DNA from: SAR202 cluster bacterium
GTDB lineage: Bacteria > Chloroflexota > Dehalococcoidia > SAR202 > GCA-002694895
Length of the DNA: 40,716 nt
Direction: 5' to 3'
NCBI GenBank assembly: GCA_009391605.1
Contig: VFGQ01000063.1
Span: 1 to 40,716 of the forward strand
Made by a program: the position numbers and the translations under genes. Positions 17,227 through 24,472 of this stretch are shown here, in pieces. Each line of letters starts with the position of its first letter. The first letter of the stretch is position 1. The notes beneath the pieces were generated by a model, which was not told the DNA's origin, searched no databases, and saw only the letters and a list, made by a program, of their open reading frames with translations.

Positions 17227-17294
17227 ATTTATAATTAAAGGTGAATAATTATAAATATTTGAATTTAGCTTTTTAAAATAAGCTGTCTAAATTC
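17227..17294 (+). promoter_or_regulatory. Two adjacent hairpins in the moaA leader
   Basis: Hairpin 1 is a perfect 10-bp stem (ATTTATAATT 17227-17236 with AATTATAAAT 17247-17256). Its 10-base loop contains AAAGGTG, a Shine-Dalgarno-like sequence. Hairpin 2 pairs GAATTTAG (17261-17268) with CTAAATTC (17287-17294) around an inner CTT/AAG pairing, with a four-base bulge. Both lie between the candidate promoter and moaA. They do not resemble the GC-rich Moco RNA motif I know, and AT-rich DNA forms such stems by chance. Confidence 0.35.
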
Positions 17295-17333
17295 ATTGAA
17301 TTAATTCTTTAATATGTATATTGTCTCTTTACT

Positions 17334-18338
17334 ATGGTTATAAAAGATAAATTTAACAGACCGATTAAAGATTTAAGGATATCAGTAATTGATAGATGTA
17401 ATTTCAGATGCCCTTATTGTATGCCAAAAGAAATTTATGGAGAAAGGTATCAATTTTTGAAAAATGATCAATTGTTATCATTTGATGAAATAATAACAAT
17501 TAGCGAGGTTTTTTCAAAGTTTGGAGTAGAAAAGTTAAGAATTACAGGCGGTGAACCATTATTGCGAAAAGACTTATCTTTATTAATTAAAGATTTGAAA
17601 TCAATTCTTGGTATTAAAGAAATAGCACTTACTACAAATGGTTTTTTTCTAAATAAATATGCGCTGGATTTAAAACAGTCTGGGGTAGATAGATTGACTG
17701 TTAGTTTGGATTCATTAAACCCTGAAACATACAAAAAATTAAATGGGCAAAATTTAGATATCAAAAAAACATTAGAAGGAATTGAATTTGCTCAAAGTAT
17801 TGGATTTGAAAATATAAAAATTAATTGCGTAGTCATGAAAGGTATAAATGAGGAGCAAATTATTGATTTGGTAAATTTTGGAAGGGACAATAATTTAATT
17901 ATAAGATTTATAGAGTATATGGATGTTGGTACTATAAATGGATGGAAATCAGATGATGTTGTTTATGCAGAAGATATTCTTAGTATTATAGAAAAAAAAT
18001 ATGAATTAAAACCAGTTGATCCAAATTATTTTGGAGAGGTAGCGACAAGATATAAATTTATTGATGGAGTGGGTGAAATAGGTATAATATCTTCAGTATC
18101 AAAACCATTTTGTTCTGATTGTACAAGAGCAAGAATTACTGCAGATGGAAATTTATATACATGTTTATTCACAAATAAAGGACATGATTTGAAATCTGTA
18201 ATCAGAAAACGATCTTATAAAAATTTAGAAGATTTTATAAGAAAAATTTGGATAGGTAGATCTGATCAATATTCACAACTTAGAGCTTTAGGTAAAACTG
18301 ATAAAGAAAAAGTGGAGATGTATAAAATTGGTGGATAA
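17334..18338 (+). CDS. moaA: GTP 3',8-cyclase MoaA (molybdenum cofactor)
   Basis: Radical SAM enzyme that, with MoaC, turns GTP into cyclic pyranopterin monophosphate, the first stage of molybdenum cofactor synthesis. The 334-residue protein has the N-terminal 4Fe-4S/SAM site in DRCNFRCPYCMP and the ITGGEPLLR segment. The C-terminal cluster site is CSDCTRARITADGNLYTC, and the chain ends in the required double glycine (YKIGG). Complete motifs indicate an active enzyme. It starts at ATG 17334 after a possibly structured leader. Its last codons overlap the start of the next gene, which supplies MoaC as a fusion, so the two pathway partners are translationally linked. Confidence 0.97.
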   Translation: MVIKDKFNRPIKDLRISVIDRCNFRCPYCMPKEIYGERYQFLKNDQLLSFDEIITISEVFSKFGVEKLRITGGEPLLRKDLSLLIKDLKSILGIKEIALTTNGFFLNKYALDLKQSGVDRLTVSLDSLNPETYKKLNGQNLDIKKTLEGIEFAQSIGFENIKINCVVMKGINEEQIIDLVNFGRDNNLIIRFIEYMDVGTINGWKSDDVVYAEDILSIIEKKYELKPVDPNYFGEVATRYKFIDGVGEIGIISSVSKPFCSDCTRARITADGNLYTCLFTNKGHDLKSVIRKRSYKNLEDFIRKIWIGRSDQYSQLRALGKTDKEKVEMYKIGG

Positions 18339-19257
18339 AAAACAAAACAAATCTCAGCAATCAAGTATTGATGATTTTGTAACTGATTCTAATGTAAATC
18401 ATTATATAGTTTATACTGACGGATCTTGTATTCCTAACCCTGGGCCAGGTGGATGGGCGTATGAGATTAGAAATTCTAACGATGAGATAGTAGATTCATT
18501 AAGCGGGTCTGATAAAAATACCACTAATAATCGTATGGAATTAACCGCAGTCATTAAATCCATTCAATCAGATTTTATAAATAATGATTCTGTTGTGACT
18601 ATTAAGTCTGATAGCCAATTAATTATAAATACTATGAATAAAAATTGGAAGAAAAAAGAAAATATTGATTTGTGGGAAAACTTAGATGAATCTAAAAAAA
18701 TAAAAAATCTTCGTTGTAAATGGGAATGGGTTAAAGCACATGCAGGAATTGAGGGCAATGAAAATGTAGATCAAAAAGCTAATCAGGAAGCAAGAATGTC
18801 TCACCTATCAAAAGATGGTAATGTCAATATGGTAGATGTCTCAGATAAAAATCATACCATTAGAGTTGCAAAAGCAACTTCGAAAATAAAATTATCTAAA
18901 ACAGCTTTTGAAATGACAAAAAGTAATGATTCAAAAAAAGGTAATGTTTTAGCCACAGCCAGAATAGCAGGAATACAGGCTGCAAAAAAAACGCATGAAT
19001 TGATTCCTTTGTGTCATCAGATTAATTTGACGAATATAAATATAGATTTTATATTAGATGATTCGGGATTTATAACAGTCGACTCAGAAGTGAAGTGTAT
19101 TGGTAATACAGGTGTTGAAATGGAAGCTTTAACTTCAGTAACTGTCGCGTCTTTGACAATTTATGATATGTTGAAATCTGTGGACAAAAGAATAGTTATA
19201 AATGATATTCATTTAATATCAAAATCAGGTGGTAAAAGTGGTGATTTCAATTATTAA
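18331..19257 (+). CDS. RNase HI-MoaC fusion protein
   Basis: One 308-residue frame joins two complete enzymes. Residues ~24-155 are ribonuclease HI, which cleaves RNA in RNA-DNA hybrids, with catalytic Asp30, Glu70, Asp94, His137 and Asp147 (motifs YTDGSCIPNPGPGGWA, NRMEL, SDSQLI, WVKAHAGIEGNENVDQ). Residues 156-308 are MoaC, cyclic pyranopterin monophosphate synthase (MVDVSDK, NVLATARIAG, LIPLCHQ, TGVEMEAL, TIYDMLKSVDK, ending GGKSGDF). The join falls exactly at a normal MoaC start, Met156 (ATG 18796), preceded by AGGAAG at 18785-18790, so MoaC could also be made alone. GTG 18331 is my start choice; TTG 18328 is possible. It overlaps moaA by eight bases, which fits the MoaC role. All key residues in both halves are intact. 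Confidence 0.93.
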   Translation: MDKKQNKSQQSSIDDFVTDSNVNHYIVYTDGSCIPNPGPGGWAYEIRNSNDEIVDSLSGSDKNTTNNRMELTAVIKSIQSDFINNDSVVTIKSDSQLIINTMNKNWKKKENIDLWENLDESKKIKNLRCKWEWVKAHAGIEGNENVDQKANQEARMSHLSKDGNVNMVDVSDKNHTIRVAKATSKIKLSKTAFEMTKSNDSKKGNVLATARIAGIQAAKKTHELIPLCHQINLTNINIDFILDDSGFITVDSEVKCIGNTGVEMEALTSVTVASLTIYDMLKSVDKRIVINDIHLISKSGGKSGDFNY

Positions 19258-19281
19258 AATTATATTTAAATATGTTTAAAT

Positions 19282-19869
19282 ATGTTTAAATTATTAGTCG
19301 GTATAGGTAACCCGGGAAAAAAATATAATAATACTCGGCATAATATTGGATGGAAAGTTTTAGATTCATTTAATTTAATTAATAAAAGTGAATTGATATC
19401 TAAAAAAGATGATTATGAGTTATATCAAACATTTTATGAATCTAAAGAATTATATTCTTTAAAACCTATAACCTATGTTAATAATTCTGGAGTTCCATTA
19501 AAAAAAATAATTAAAAAATTAAATATAAATACAAATGATGTTTTGATTATTGTAGATGATATAAATTTATTGTTGGGAGTAATAAGATTGAAAGAAAGAG
19601 GTGGGCCAGGAGGACATAATGGATTGAAATCTATTTTTTCAGAAATTGCTAGTAATGATATACCCAGATTAAGATTAGGAATAGGCACACCAGATAGATA
19701 TGGAGAAGATTTAGTTTCTTTTGTTTTAGGAAAGTTTGATGCTAATGAAACTAAAATTGTTAATGATATGATTGATAGATCAATAGAAGCAATAGATAAT
19801 ATTTTGTCTGAAGGATTTGCAAAAGCAATGGAATTAACAAATTATAAAAAACAGGATAAGGTAAATTGA
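19282..19869 (+). CDS. pth: Peptidyl-tRNA hydrolase
   Basis: Releases tRNA from peptidyl-tRNAs that drop off the ribosome. The 195-residue protein has the three key residues at their usual places: Asn10 (GIGNPGKKY), His20 (TRHNIGW) and Asp93 (IIVDDI). The RGGPGGHNGLKS and LRLGIGTP blocks are also intact. The start is ATG 19282, where the family N-terminus FKLLVGIGNPG begins. A direct repeat of TATGTTTAAA places another ATG ten bases earlier (19272), but it opens a five-codon frame only. The gene overlaps gatC by four bases. Confidence 0.96.
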   Translation: MFKLLVGIGNPGKKYNNTRHNIGWKVLDSFNLINKSELISKKDDYELYQTFYESKELYSLKPITYVNNSGVPLKKIIKKLNINTNDVLIIVDDINLLLGVIRLKERGGPGGHNGLKSIFSEIASNDIPRLRLGIGTPDRYGEDLVSFVLGKFDANETKIVNDMIDRSIEAIDNILSEGFAKAMELTNYKKQDKVN

Positions 19870-20162
19870 AAAAAATACATATAGACCGCATTAAAGAATT
19901 GTCTGATTTGGTTAAATTAAATTTAACTTCAGAAGAATTAAAAACTTTATCTGTTGATTTAAATGATATTTTAGATAGTTTTGACAAATTAAATAGTTTG
20001 GAAATAAATGTATTTAATGAATTTGATGATGATTTAAAAGATAAAAATATTACTAGGAAAGATATTCAGCATAAATCTTGGAATAAATCTATTTTGTTAA
20101 GCAATGCTCCAAATCATGATGGGAATGAATTGAATATTGAATATGTTCTTGGAGATGATTAA
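19866..20162 (+). CDS. gatC: GatC subunit of the Asp/Glu-tRNA amidotransferase
   Basis: Small subunit of GatCAB, which amidates mischarged Asp-tRNA-Asn or Glu-tRNA-Gln. The 98-residue length is normal. Family features are the N-terminal IKELSDLVKLNLTSEEL, then LNDILDSFDKLNSLEI and the late LRKD-like stretch (NITRKDI), ending NIEYVLGDD. The start is TTG 19866, overlapping the pth stop (TTGA); AAGG about five bases upstream can serve as Shine-Dalgarno and no ATG is near. gatA starts immediately after the stop. gatB is not in the window, so the trio is split in this genome. Confidence 0.9.
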   Translation: MKKIHIDRIKELSDLVKLNLTSEELKTLSVDLNDILDSFDKLNSLEINVFNEFDDDLKDKNITRKDIQHKSWNKSILLSNAPNHDGNELNIEYVLGDD

Positions 20163-21623
20163 ATGACTGATGATTTGTCGGGTAAAAGTATTGTTTATTT
20201 AAGTAAATTATTAAGAAATAATAAAATTAGTTCTGTTGAATTAGTAGATTATTTTTTTGATAGGATTGAAAGATTTGATAATAAAATTCATGCTTTTTTG
20301 TCTACAGATAAAAATTTTGCTATCAAACAAGCAAAAGAATCTGATAATAAAATAAAAAATGGGGATCAAAGCCCATTAAACGGTATCCCTTATATGCTTA
20401 AAGATAATATATGTACTAATAATTTCCCTACTACTGCAGGTTCAAAAATATTAAATGATTTCTATTCTAATTATGATGCTACTGTTGTAAAAAAACTGAA
20501 TATAGAAGGAGCAGTATTATTAGGTAAGGGAAATTTAGATGAATTTGCAATGGGTTCATCAACTGAAAATTCTTCATTTGGACCAACTAAAAATCCATGG
20601 GATTATGATTATGTTCCAGGTGGTAGCAGTGGAGGGCCAGCAGCTGCAGTAAGCGCTGGATTTGCTGCATTTTCTTTAGGATCAGATACTGGAGGCAGTA
20701 TAAGACAACCTGCATCTTTATGTGGAGTTACTGGTCTTAAACCATCATATGGAGTAGTTAGTCGTTATGGATTAATTGCTTTTGGAAGTTCATTAGATCA
20801 AATAGGCCCATTTACTAATAATGTTGAAGATTCCGCTTTAATATTAAATGCAATAAAAGGAAGAGATGAAAATGATTCTACATCTAAGAGTTATGACAAA
20901 GATTTAATTTTAGACCACATAGAAGACTTTAAGAATTTGAAAATTGGAATTCCTAAAGAGTATTTTCCTGAAACTTTAGATAAAAAAATTAAAAATAAAA
21001 TCACTGATGTTATTAATTTGTTAATTGAGCATGGTGCAGAAGTAGAGGAAGTATCATTACCTCATACTGAATATGCTTTGGGAGTTTATTATATTTTGGC
21101 TCCATCAGAAGCTTCATCTAATCTGGCAAGATATGATGGTGTGAAATATGGTTTTTCTGATAATCAAGTTAGTAGTATGTGGGAACGAATAGAAAATTCC
21201 AGATCTAAAGGTTTTGGTATTGAGGTGAAACGCCGAATTATGCTGGGTACATATGCGCTGTCTTCTGGATATTATGATGAATATTATGGTAAAGCAGAAC
21301 AGGTAAGACAGTTGATTAAACAAGAATTAAATGATGTGTTTAAAAAAGTTGATTGCTTGATCACACCCACTTCTCCGACAACAGCTTTTAAATTAGGTGA
21401 AAGGACCAAAGATCCTATGGCGATGTATACAAGTGATATCATGACAATACCTGCAAACATTGCCGGAATTCCTGGTATATCTATTCCGGGTGGAAAGGTA
21501 AACGGGTTACCTGTAGGCGTACAATTAATGGGATCCTATCTTAGTGAAAAAAAATTATTAAGTATCGCAAATCATATTCAAAAAATTACTGACTGGCATC
21601 TTGAAAGACCTGGGTTAGATTAA
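20163..21623 (+). CDS. gatA: GatA, amidase subunit of the Asp/Glu-tRNA amidotransferase
   Basis: Hydrolyses glutamine to supply ammonia for tRNA-dependent amidation. The 486-residue protein has the amidase-signature triad Lys80 (MLKDN), cis-Ser155 (GGSSGG) and nucleophile Ser179 (SDTGGSIRQPAS), matching the known numbering of GatA. The block GVVSRYGLIAFGSSLDQIGP is specific to GatA and separates it from general amidases. It starts at ATG 20163, directly after the gatC stop, with GGAG at 20152-20155. Together with the AspRS signature in this window, it points to Asn-tRNA (and possibly Gln-tRNA) formation by transamidation. The 3' end overlaps the convergent amidase gene by four bases (TTAA). 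Confidence 0.97.
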   Translation: MTDDLSGKSIVYLSKLLRNNKISSVELVDYFFDRIERFDNKIHAFLSTDKNFAIKQAKESDNKIKNGDQSPLNGIPYMLKDNICTNNFPTTAGSKILNDFYSNYDATVVKKLNIEGAVLLGKGNLDEFAMGSSTENSSFGPTKNPWDYDYVPGGSSGGPAAAVSAGFAAFSLGSDTGGSIRQPASLCGVTGLKPSYGVVSRYGLIAFGSSLDQIGPFTNNVEDSALILNAIKGRDENDSTSKSYDKDLILDHIEDFKNLKIGIPKEYFPETLDKKIKNKITDVINLLIEHGAEVEEVSLPHTEYALGVYYILAPSEASSNLARYDGVKYGFSDNQVSSMWERIENSRSKGFGIEVKRRIMLGTYALSSGYYDEYYGKAEQVRQLIKQELNDVFKKVDCLITPTSPTTAFKLGERTKDPMAMYTSDIMTIPANIAGIPGISIPGGKVNGLPVGVQLMGSYLSEKKLLSIANHIQKITDWHLERPGLD

Positions 21624-23059
21624 ACTTGATATTTTTTAGGTATATACTGAGTCCAATTTATCATTGATTCAAGGAAGTGGCTGATTTTTATTAATTTCTT
21701 TTCTTGTTTCCATGGTGCAATTATCTGAAGCCCTATTGGAAGTCCCTGGTTGTCAAAACCAGAAGGGATATTAACTGCAGGAGCACCTGACAAATTAACA
21801 GGAAAACTATATAAACAGAAACCCCATGAAGAATGAACTTTTTCACCGTTAATTTCCTGAGGTGGTTCACCAACATTAAAAGCTGTAGTAGGCATTGTAG
21901 GAGAGGCAATTAGATCATATTTTTTAAATAATTCTGTAAATTTTAATTGTACTTTTTTAAGTTTTAATACAGATTGAGCATATTCAGTTGCTGAAAGACT
22001 TATTGCATTTTCAAAAGCTTCTTGAGTATACCAAGCAAATTTGTTTTTGTTTTCCTTATACTCTTCTTCATGGCTAGTATATGCCGATACAGAAAATAAA
22101 TTATGCCATGCATTAAATATTTCACCAAAATCAATGTTGATATGCGTTATTGAATGCCCTTCATTTTCTAATATAGATAAAGTATTTAAGCATTTTGCTT
22201 TTACTTCACTATCTGGTTTTGCATGACCAAAATTATCTAACCAAGCTATTTGTAATTTATTTTTTGAATATGTTCTTTGTAAATAGTCTGTTAATGAATA
22301 TTCCCAGAATTCATTTTCAAATTTTATTGGAGGTTGGTTTAAAGATGAAGGATCTTCTGAGCTAAATCCTGTAATTATTTCTAACATTAATGCAGCATCT
22401 TCTACATATCTAGTCATGGGTCCATTTTGCGATAAGAAATTATGCGTAGAAGTTGGGTTTGGAACTCTACCTTGTGTTGGCTTTATTCCAAAAATACCAT
22501 TGTAACTAGATGGAATTCTTATTGAACCTCCGGCATCTCCTCCCATAGCTATAGAACAAAAACCGGCTGCAACTGCACTTCCTGCACCTCCACTTGAGCC
22601 ACCGGCTGTTTTGTTTGAATTCCAAGGGTTTCTGCAATGATCTTTTAATAAATTTTCAGTATGCCCCATTAATCCAAATTCAGGGGTATTGGTTTTTCCT
22701 AAAATTACAGGCCCATGCTTTTTGATACGTTTAAATGGCAAAGCATCATAATTTGCTATGTTATCTTTTGTGAGCAAAGAACCAAAAGTTGTGGGCATAC
22801 CATTTATTGGAGTTAAGTCTTTAATGGCCAAAGGAAGTCCAAATAATTTTCCTTCAAAATTATTTTTGGAAATACTTTCATCACAGTTTTTAGCTGATTC
22901 CAAAGCATTTTTTTTATTTACATATAGAAAAGAATTTAATTCTGCATCATATTTTTCAATTCTATCTAAATATGCTTTTGTTAATTCGTATGATGAGATT
23001 TGCCTGGTGTGTAATAGTTTGATTTGATCTTTTGCGGATTTAAAAATCATGTCATCCAT
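21620..23059 (-). CDS. Amidase-signature family hydrolase
   Basis: Stand-alone amidase of 479 residues. The triad is Lys80 (AIKDLTP), cis-Ser155 (AGGSSGG) and Ser179 (GGDAGGSIRIPSS), at the same positions as in the neighbouring gatA. It lacks the GatA-specific block after the active site (it has GIFGIKPTQGRVP instead) and so is a catabolic-type amidase of unknown substrate. I place the start at ATG 23059, which shares one base with the gdh stop (TGATG), so translation is coupled to glutamate dehydrogenase. That pairing suggests ammonia release from organic amides feeding or balancing glutamate, but this is inference from position only. The end is convergent with gatA. Confidence 0.88.
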   Translation of the reverse strand: MDDMIFKSAKDQIKLLHTRQISSYELTKAYLDRIEKYDAELNSFLYVNKKNALESAKNCDESISKNNFEGKLFGLPLAIKDLTPINGMPTTFGSLLTKDNIANYDALPFKRIKKHGPVILGKTNTPEFGLMGHTENLLKDHCRNPWNSNKTAGGSSGGAGSAVAAGFCSIAMGGDAGGSIRIPSSYNGIFGIKPTQGRVPNPTSTHNFLSQNGPMTRYVEDAALMLEIITGFSSEDPSSLNQPPIKFENEFWEYSLTDYLQRTYSKNKLQIAWLDNFGHAKPDSEVKAKCLNTLSILENEGHSITHINIDFGEIFNAWHNLFSVSAYTSHEEEYKENKNKFAWYTQEAFENAISLSATEYAQSVLKLKKVQLKFTELFKKYDLIASPTMPTTAFNVGEPPQEINGEKVHSSWGFCLYSFPVNLSGAPAVNIPSGFDNQGLPIGLQIIAPWKQEKKLIKISHFLESMINWTQYIPKKYQV

Positions 23060-24297
23060 CAAATATAACCTCTGAGATCTGCAGTATGTATTACTCTATT
23101 TAATCCTATGGATAAAGCAGATAGCCTAAAACTGATATTTTTATTTTTGGCATTATCATAAACTTCCATAAAAGCTTTTGTGATTATTTTTTGCAATTCT
23201 GAATTTACTCTTTCTATTTCCCATTGATGCTGATACAAATTTTGAATCCATTCAAAATATGAAACTATTACTCCTCCAGAATTAACTAGGGTATCAGGAT
23301 AGATAGCTATATTTTTAGATTCAAGAATTTTATCAGCTTCGGGTGTGACAGGATGATTTGCAGCTTCTATAATAATTTTTGATTTGATCTGATCTGCATT
23401 TTTTTCAGTTATAACTCTTTCGATTGCTGCGGGAATTAAAAAATCACATTTTATAAGAAGCAAATCATCATTTGATATATGTTCTACATTTTTATATCCA
23501 TCAAATGTTTTGTTTGAATTATAATATTCTATTAGATTTGGAATATTGATTCCTTTATTTGATAATATTGCACCATTGACATTACTTACTGCCATTATTT
23601 TATATCCTTTTTCAAAGGCAATTTGAGCTATCCAACTACCAACTTGTCCAAATCCTTGAATAATTAAATTGGTATTTTTTGGATTTAGTTTTAGTTTTTT
23701 ACATACTTCATCAATTATAAAAACTACACCTCTTCCTGTAGCTGAATCTCTTCCAATAGATCCGCCTAGCTCTACAGGCTTCCCTGTGACAATTGCTGGT
23801 GTATATCCATGAATCGATCCATATGCATCCATCATCCAAGCCATTGTTTGTGAGTTTGTACCTAGATCGGGCGCTGGGATATCAGTGTTTGGTCCAAGGA
23901 ATTTATCAATACTGAGAGTGTATCTTTTTGTTAAATTATACAATTCATTTTTTGATAATTTATTTGGATCAACTTGTATACCGCCTTTTGCCCCTCCAAA
24001 TGGTATATCAACAAGCGCATTTTTCCATGTCATTAGTGATGATAATGCCTTCACTTCAGAATGATTTGCATCAGGATGGAATCTAACTCCCCCTTTATAA
24101 GGACCTCGTACTGCATTATGCTGTATTCTATACCCTGAGAATACTTTAGTTTCCCCATTGTCCATTTTTATAGGGCAGCTCACAATAATTTCTCTCCACG
24201 GGGTTGTTAGCATTTCTAAAATACCATCAGTTACTCTGGTATTGGTGTATTTTGATGCTTTATTTAAACTTAAGTTTACCTCTTCATAAGGGTTCAT
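23059..24297 (-). CDS. gdhA: Glutamate dehydrogenase
   Basis: Interconverts glutamate with 2-oxoglutarate and ammonium. The 412-residue protein is of the hexameric ELFV type. Substrate Lys68 lies in YKGGVRFHP, Lys92 in TWKNALVDIPF, and the catalytic Lys104 in GGAKGGI. The NAD(P)-binding fold starts at LIIQGFGQVGSW, and the late block NSGGVIVSYFEWIQN is characteristic. Coenzyme preference cannot be settled by eye. It starts at ATG 24297 and is divergent from nusA, with 175 bases between the two start codons. The amidase start shares one base with its stop. Confidence 0.95.
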   Translation of the reverse strand: MNPYEEVNLSLNKASKYTNTRVTDGILEMLTTPWREIIVSCPIKMDNGETKVFSGYRIQHNAVRGPYKGGVRFHPDANHSEVKALSSLMTWKNALVDIPFGGAKGGIQVDPNKLSKNELYNLTKRYTLSIDKFLGPNTDIPAPDLGTNSQTMAWMMDAYGSIHGYTPAIVTGKPVELGGSIGRDSATGRGVVFIIDEVCKKLKLNPKNTNLIIQGFGQVGSWIAQIAFEKGYKIMAVSNVNGAILSNKGINIPNLIEYYNSNKTFDGYKNVEHISNDDLLLIKCDFLIPAAIERVITEKNADQIKSKIIIEAANHPVTPEADKILESKNIAIYPDTLVNSGGVIVSYFEWIQNLYQHQWEIERVNSELQKIITKAFMEVYDNAKNKNISFRLSALSIGLNRVIHTADLRGYI

Positions 24298-24352
24298 TGT
24301 ATAGTTTTATTGATATATAAAATATTATGACATCGACTTTAAATCTTATGTG

Positions 24353-24381
24353 TTGAAATAAATTAATACAAGTACTAAAAT
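24353..24381 (+). promoter_or_regulatory. Strong candidate promoter for the nusA operon
   Basis: TTGAAA (24353-24358) and TAAAAT (24376-24381) are separated by exactly 17 bases, the best such pair seen in the window. The start point would be near 24388, about 20 bases before a strong intrinsic terminator and 85 bases before nusA. Confidence 0.5.
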
Positions 24382-24406
24382 AATAGTTAAATTTATGCAT
24401 GATAAT

Positions 24407-24436
24407 AAAAGTGGGCTAGACCCACTTTTGTTTTTT
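24407..24436 (+). terminator. Intrinsic terminator in the nusA leader (possible attenuator)
   Basis: A perfect 9-bp stem, AAAAGTGGG (24407-24415) with CCCACTTTT (24421-24429), has loop CTAGA and is followed by GTTTTTT. It is the only textbook terminator in the window. It faces nusA and no + strand gene lies upstream within reach, since gdh reads away. It therefore looks like a leader attenuator or the end of a very short RNA. On the minus strand the flanking A run also gives a T run, but the gdh gene begins 110 bases beyond, so the same question applies. Confidence 0.75.
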
Positions 24437-24472
24437 ATAAATGTATTTTATTTATATTATTTGATTGATGTT

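Noticed and set aside
19271..19290. Tandem TATGTTTAAA copies before pth as a regulatory repeat
   Set aside because: Only two copies of ten bases; the first ATG opens a five-codon frame. It may slightly affect start selection, but nothing more can be supported.
24395..24472. N-terminal extension of NusA from ATG 24395
   Set aside because: The extension translates through the terminator hairpin, adds a hydrophobic stretch unlike NusA, and the family N-terminus begins at ATG 24473. Kept only as a regulatory hypothesis.
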